Below are positions 60,605 to 64,000 of a stretch of 64,000 nucleotides of DNA, piece by piece. Where the stretch lies: NCBI RefSeq assembly GCF_008042035.1, contig NZ_RDBL01000027.1, positions 161,440-225,439 of the forward strand. Reading direction: 5' to 3'. The translations under genes and the position numbers were made by a program. Numbering within the stretch: the first letter of the stretch is position 1; the number at the start of each line of letters is the position of its first letter. The notes beneath the pieces are model-generated. The model was not told where the DNA came from and did not search any database. It was given only the letters and a program-made list of their open reading frames with translations. The DNA is from Streptomyces sp. col6. Lineage in GTDB: Bacteria; Actinomycetota; Actinomycetes; Streptomycetales; Streptomycetaceae.

Positions 60605-61468
60605 ATGGGTCGACGTTGGCTGGTGACCGGGTGCTCGTCGGGTCTGGGCCGGGCTCTGGCGGAGGCGGCCGCGGCCGCCGGACACCAGGTAGCCGTCACA
60701 GCCCGCAGCACCGCGGGATTGGAGGAGACGGTTATCCGCTATCCGGGGCAAATCGTGCCGATCCCGTTGGAGCTGCGCGACGCGGTCCAGTGCGAGGAGG
60801 CGGTCCGTCAGGCCATCGCATGTCTCGGCGGCATCGACGTCCTGGTCAACAATGCCGGGGCCGGGCTGTTCGGCACGACAGAGGAGGTGTCCGACGACGA
60901 GATCCGCGATCAGATGGAGACCTTGCTGATCGGCCCGTGGCGGTTGATCCGCCTCGTCCTGCCGGGCATGCGTGCCCAGGGCCACGGCCACATCGTCAAC
61001 GTGTCGTCGCTTGCCGGCCGGATGGCCTTTCCGGGCCTCAGCGCCTATGTCGCGGGGAAGTTCGCGCTGGAGGGCATGAGCCAGGCGCTCGCTGCCGAGG
61101 TCACCGCCCTCGGAATCCGGGTCACCGTGGTCGAACCGGGCGGCTTCGCCACACGCTACGGAGCCTCGCTCACCCGCTCCGCGCGCCGGATGCCCGAGTA
61201 CGCCGCCGCGACAGCCGGACTATTGGACGGACTGCGCGGTATGGCCGACGACGCGGCGATGGGCCGCTCCGAGGACTTTGCGGCCCGGGTACTCGCCCTC
61301 GTCGCCTCCCCCGATGCCACGCCGCTGCGGGTCCCGGTCGGAGAGGACGCCTTTCTCTACCTCGAAGCCGTGGAGCAGGCCGCTCGCGACGAACTGGCCG
61401 CCGCCCGCCTCCTCACAAGCGCGGCGCCACCCCCGGGCGTGGAGGGCGTCGCCCACGACCCGGTATGA
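60605..61468 (+). CDS. Short-chain dehydrogenase/reductase
   Basis: This 287-residue SDR has the cofactor loop TGCSSGLG (8-15), NNAGAG (82-87), Ser134/135 in VNVSSLAGR, and Tyr148/Lys152 in LSAYVAGKF, the complete SDR triad. The specificity tail includes VEPGGFATRYGASL. It would oxidise or reduce an alcohol/ketone using NAD(P)H. I chose ATG 60605; the longer frame upstream is non-coding. The next gene is a MerR regulator about 215 bp downstream. Confidence 0.87.
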   Translation: MGRRWLVTGCSSGLGRALAEAAAAAGHQVAVTARSTAGLEETVIRYPGQIVPIPLELRDAVQCEEAVRQAIACLGGIDVLVNNAGAGLFGTTEEVSDDEIRDQMETLLIGPWRLIRLVLPGMRAQGHGHIVNVSSLAGRMAFPGLSAYVAGKFALEGMSQALAAEVTALGIRVTVVEPGGFATRYGASLTRSARRMPEYAAATAGLLDGLRGMADDAAMGRSEDFAARVLALVASPDATPLRVPVGEDAFLYLEAVEQAARDELAAARLLTSAAPPPGVEGVAHDPV

Positions 61469-61682
61469 CACCGGGCGCAGGACCCAGCATGGCCCCGTTG
61501 GCTACATGGCACCTTTCGTACGAAAAGCAGCAGCTGCTGACGCCAGCCACCCCGCTCTGCGCTGAACGGCAGGCCCTAGCTAGGTGTCCGCGGGTCAGGG
61601 CGTTGTCGACGCCTGAGAGGGTCTTCAACTGGTCGCCACGAGTGCCGGAAGATTGCGGTGGGACTGGGCGTTGGCTGCAGGT

Positions 61683-62048
61683 GTGAAGATAAGCGAGGCT
61701 TCCAGAGTCAGCGGTGTGAGCGCGCGGTCGTTGCGGCACTACGAGGACGAGGGCTTGATCGTCCCCGGTCGTTTCAGCAACGGGTTCCGTGACTACTGCC
61801 GGACCACGATAGATCGGGTGCTCATCATCCGGTCACTGCTGGACTCCGGGCTGCCCGTGCGGTTGATCAGGGAAGCCCTCCCCAGCCTCACTGCCGGCTC
61901 CGAGGCCAGCGGGGAAGCGGTGAGCGCGGAGTTCCTGCACGAAGTGCAGGGTTACCGCGATCGGCTTGCTGCTCGCATCGCCGTCCTGAGCGATCAGCAG
62001 GCAGCCCTCGACGCCTACCTGAGAGAGGCCCGTCGTGCTGATCTCTGA
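61683..62048 (+). CDS. MerR-family transcriptional regulator
   Basis: This 121-residue protein starts KISEASRVSGVSARSLRHYE DEGLIVPGRFSNGFRDY, the typical MerR winged HTH, followed by LIIRSLLDSGLPVRLIREAL and a coiled-coil dimerisation helix (EFLHEVQGYRDRLAARIAVL). No Cys-based sensor is seen, so it is a small-ligand or unknown-signal type. GTG 61683 is the likely start; an earlier frame is open to 61653. It probably controls the quinone oxidoreductase, whose promoter has the long spacer expected of MerR targets. Confidence 0.83.
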   Translation: MKISEASRVSGVSARSLRHYEDEGLIVPGRFSNGFRDYCRTTIDRVLIIRSLLDSGLPVRLIREALPSLTAGSEASGEAVSAEFLHEVQGYRDRLAARIAVLSDQQAALDAYLREARRADL

Positions 62049-62055
62049 CGGCCGC

Positions 62056-62088
62056 TTGACCTTGACGTAAGTGTGAGGTTCCTACGTT
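62056..62088 (+). promoter_or_regulatory. Probable MerR-regulated promoter
   Basis: TTGACC (62056-62061) and a -10-like TACGTT (62083-62088) lie directly before the oxidoreductase. The spacing is about 19-21 bp, longer than usual, as in MerR-type promoters. The imperfect palindrome CCTTGACG...GTGTGAGG covers the spacer. Support is the position and the spacer length. Confidence 0.5.
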
Positions 62089-62094
62089 CGGTTC

Positions 62095-63111
62095 ATGCAG
62101 ATCAACGAGCAGCAGCACACAGTCGAGCAGACGGTTCGAGCCCTGGTACAACAGTCGCACCAGGGGCCGAAGGACCTGACTCTTACGACGGATCACCGCC
62201 GCCCTGCCCCGGGACCTGACGAATACCTGATCCGCGTCGGCGCCGCCGGGGTCAACTTTGCCGATGTCATGCAGACCCATGGCACCTACGGCGCAGGCCC
62301 GCAGGCACCCTACGTGGCGGGCTTCGAGGCGGCCGGTGAGATCGTGGGGAGCGGCCCGGACGTCGATAATCCATTGCCGTTCGGCACCCATGTCATCGGA
62401 GCCGGCACGGGCGCTTTCGCCCAGTACATGACGATGCCGGCAGCAGGAGTACTTCCCGTACCGTACGGCTGGAGCGACGCCGAAGCTCTGGGCCTGGTCC
62501 TGAACTGGGCCACCGCCTTGGCGGCACTGAAGCCGTTGGGCGAGATCAAGGCGGGTGAAGTGGTGCTCGTTCATGCCGCGGCCGGCGGCGTCGGGCAGGC
62601 TGCCGTCCGCCTCGCCCGCCACTACGGGGCGCGGGTGATCGCCACGGCCTCGCCGGAGAAGCACGACACAGTCCAGATCCTGGGCGCCGAGAAGGTGCTG
62701 GACAGCCGTCGTCCTGATCTGGCTGAGGAGATCCTCCGCGTGACCGGCGGAGTCGACCTGGTGCTGGAATCGGTGGGCCAGGCCACGTTCACAACCAGCC
62801 TGTCCGTCACCAAACCCTTCACCGGACGCATCGTCGTGTTCGGCGCCGCTTCCGGCGACGCAACGCTGACCACGCACGACCTGGTCTTCACCCATCAGGT
62901 TCAGATCAAGGGCCTGCACATCGGCGCGCTGGCGGTAGCAGCCCCGTCCGTCTATCAGTCGTTGCTCGTCGAGATCGAGGCCCTGATCGCCCGCGGCGTC
63001 TACACCCCCGGGGCCCCCCGCGTGCATCCTTTGGCTGAGGGACCGGCGGTAATGCAGCAACTGGAAGCGGGCCAGACCCGTGGCAAGCTGGCCCTCGATC
63101 CCTGGCGCTAG
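62095..63111 (+). CDS. Quinone oxidoreductase-like zinc-binding dehydrogenase family protein
   Basis: This 338-residue MDR-family protein has an N-terminal GroES-like domain (DEYLIRVGAAGVNFADVMQT, GFEAAGEIVGSG). A Rossmann domain follows with HAAAGGVGQAAVRLARHYGA (NADPH loop, about 160-170) and SLSVTKPFTGRIVVFGAASG. It lacks the structural zinc cysteines and so belongs to the quinone oxidoreductase (QOR) branch, which reduces quinones or enones. The ATG at 62095 is preceded by the MerR-type promoter. It lies downstream of MerR on the same strand, a common activator-target arrangement. Confidence 0.86.
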   Translation: MQINEQQHTVEQTVRALVQQSHQGPKDLTLTTDHRRPAPGPDEYLIRVGAAGVNFADVMQTHGTYGAGPQAPYVAGFEAAGEIVGSGPDVDNPLPFGTHVIGAGTGAFAQYMTMPAAGVLPVPYGWSDAEALGLVLNWATALAALKPLGEIKAGEVVLVHAAAGGVGQAAVRLARHYGARVIATASPEKHDTVQILGAEKVLDSRRPDLAEEILRVTGGVDLVLESVGQATFTTSLSVTKPFTGRIVVFGAASGDATLTTHDLVFTHQVQIKGLHIGALAVAAPSVYQSLLVEIEALIARGVYTPGAPRVHPLAEGPAVMQQLEAGQTRGKLALDPWR

Positions 63112-63123
63112 GAACGAACGCCT

Positions 63124-63348
63124 GTGCTCCCCAGGGACGACTTCGGCTCGTGCAGCGTTGCGCGGCGCCAGCTCGCCCTCCACCGCACCCGTGCCGCCTA
63201 CGAGCAATACGCCGAGACCCTCCCGTCCGAAGTCAGCGCCACCGTCACCACCCACCGTTACTGGGCAATGCTCGGCGAAGGCGTCGTGAAGGGACGGATG
63301 GCACTCGAGCATGCTCACGAGGAACAGGTCGACGGCGAGGCAGGCTGA
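63124..63348 (+). CDS. Short conserved hypothetical protein (copy 2)
   Basis: This 74-residue frame starts with GTG 63124: MLPRDDFGSCSVARRQLALH RTRAAYEQYAETLP, then SEVSATVTTHRYWAMLGEGV VKGRMALEHAHEEQ. It is a shortened relative of the gene at 18750, lacking about 40 central residues (after LP). It is in frame, so it may be made, but with the deletion it is probably non-functional. The function is unknown. Confidence 0.5.
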   Translation: MLPRDDFGSCSVARRQLALHRTRAAYEQYAETLPSEVSATVTTHRYWAMLGEGVVKGRMALEHAHEEQVDGEAG

Positions 63349-63353
63349 GCAGC

Positions 63354-63450
63354 GTGGCCGGGTCCGGCTCTATATTCGCGCTGGCGAAGTGGCGTGCCAC
63401 GCGGGAGTACCTCGCGTGGCAGCTGCGCTGCGCGACCGGTTTTGATCGCC
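63354..63450 (+). pseudogene. Fragment of second conserved hypothetical gene (copy 2)
   Basis: GTG 63354 gives VAGSGSIFALAKWRATREYL AWQLRCA and then loses homology. It matches the first 28 residues of the gene at 19104. The same two genes stand side by side at both ends of the window. Confidence 0.5.
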
Positions 63451-63459
63451 TGGAGGGCT

Positions 63460-63706
63460 CTACCGGCGGACGGCCGAGATCAGTCCGCCGGGGCGCTCTT
63501 CAGGCTGCGGAGGGGTTCTCATCGGGCGGCCGTAGACGGCAGCGCGCTCACGCAAGGTGTGACTGTCGGCCCTCCAGCCGTGCCCGCTCAGCCAGCCCAC
63601 CGGGTCATCAGGCATTTCCGAGACCCACATGGACGCCGCCGATCCCGGTGCGGCGTCCGCGCCGAAGCGCTCGATCACGCCGCGCGAGCCCAACGTCACC
63701 CCTAGG
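63460..63706 (-). pseudogene. SAM-dependent methyltransferase C-terminal fragment
   Basis: The minus strand reads ASMWVSEMPDDPVGWLSGHG WRADSHTLRERAAVYGRPMR, ending in a stop at 63460. WVSE.P.DP..WL..HGW......L.E....YGRP is the end of leucine-carboxyl-methyltransferase-like (TIGR00027) O-methyltransferases of actinobacteria. Its upstream part is cut at the CTAG next to the IS that begins near 63711. Confidence 0.55.
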
Positions 63707-63710
63707 GGCT

Positions 63711-64000
63711 GTGTGATGTCGTGATCACGCGGTGGTCTTGAGCAGGTCGTCGATCCAGATCATGGAGGCTCGGAGGTGGAGGCCGGCAAGGTAGCTTTCG
63801 GGTGACTTGTCGTAGCGGGTGGCGACGCCACGCCAGGCTTTCAGCTTGTTGATCAGGCGTTCGACGGTGTTCCGTTCCTTGTAGAGGTCGGCGTCGTGGC
63901 TGATGGACCGGCCGCCGCGTGAGCCCTTCTTCTTGCGGTTTGCGGCCTGGTCCTTCTTCTCCGGGATGACTGCTTTGATGTTGCGTTTTCGCAGGTAGCG
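63711..64000 (-). mobile_element. IS5-family insertion sequence, left end, running off the window
   Basis: The end GGGCTGTGTGATGTCGTGAT is the same as at 14618 and is preceded by CTAG at 63707-63710, the IS5-type target. Inside lies the transposase gene on the minus strand. The other end of the element lies beyond 64000. Confidence 0.65.
63725..64000 (-). CDS. IS5-family transposase, C-terminal part (partial at window edge)
   Basis: Reads RYLRKRNIKAVIPEKKDQAA, then SRGGRSISHDADLYKERNTV ERLINKLKAWRGVATRYDKS and ends SMIWIDDLLKTTA at 63725. The catalytic Glu helix (YKERNTVER) and the following ATRYDK are intact. The earlier catalytic Asp residues lie beyond the window, so completeness cannot be judged. 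Confidence 0.75.
   Translation of the reverse strand, partial: RYLRKRNIKAVIPEKKDQAANRKKKGSRGGRSISHDADLYKERNTVERLINKLKAWRGVATRYDKSPESYLAGLHLRASMIWIDDLLKTTA

Overview
The window is high-GC actinobacterial DNA and almost certainly Streptomyces. An SsgA-like sporulation protein (8450-8851), twin-arginine and GTG-start secreted enzymes, several regulators with an actinomycete look, and IS5/IS427-type insertion sequences inserted at CTAG all point that way. Intact genes sit among many truncated, frameshifted or split genes and insertion-sequence footprints. That pattern suggests an unstable accessory region such as a chromosome arm or linear plasmid, although I saw no telomere, integrase or replication origin.

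Layout. 1-1.6 kb is decayed DNA with a helicase-associated-domain remnant. 1.6-6.5 kb is a plus-strand metabolic block: HSL-type esterase, GPR1/YaaH-like membrane protein, YtcJ-type amidohydrolase, DoxX and a Dps-like ferritin. It meets, across two terminators, a minus-strand block at 6.7-11.8 kb: haloperoxidase-like hydrolase, YcaC-like hydrolase, SsgA-like protein, NADPH:FMN reductase, LLM flavin monooxygenase and an AraC regulator. The reductase and LLM enzyme overlap by 4 bp and look like a two-component flavin monooxygenase. 11.9-14.3 kb holds an HTH/NB-ARC regulator with a long palindrome in its upstream region.

14.5-19.8 kb is the most unusual part. An isochorismatase fragment is cut by an IS end. 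A YwqG-like fragment follows, then a perfect 110-bp inverted repeat, and then a trypsin-like protease/STAND NTPase/10-repeat TPR protein whose 5' end has been replaced by the rearrangement. Beyond it lie decayed conserved Streptomyces genes, a Ku C-terminal remnant and an IS481 remnant.

19.8-38 kb holds several regulator/enzyme pairs: CGNR protein/epoxide hydrolase, TetR/epimerase with an operator palindrome, LysR/HIBADH-NTF2 fusion, and ArsR-like/hydrolase. Between them are an isochorismatase without its cysteine, a DUF2236 protein, a DUF4236 protein with a perfect 27-bp hairpin, a secreted HNH nuclease split by about 1.15 kb, a secreted beta-propeller protein and several pseudogenes. 38-43 kb has a LysR gene, a hydrolase with a frameshift, a SnoaL-like protein and an MFS exporter. 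A complete 1-kb IS5-family element lies at 43155-44155.

44-64 kb contains an amino-acid permease, a frameshifted large catalase lacking its catalytic histidine region, a FUSC-like exporter, a molybdopterin-oxidoreductase pseudogene joined to a YbaK remnant, a large Tat-exported glycosidase, several lineage-specific hypothetical genes, an S41 peptidase, an SDR, and a MerR regulator upstream of a quinone oxidoreductase. The window ends inside another IS5-family transposase that interrupts a methyltransferase gene. Its left end matches the IS end left at 14618. All calls come from reading the sequence; no database search was run.
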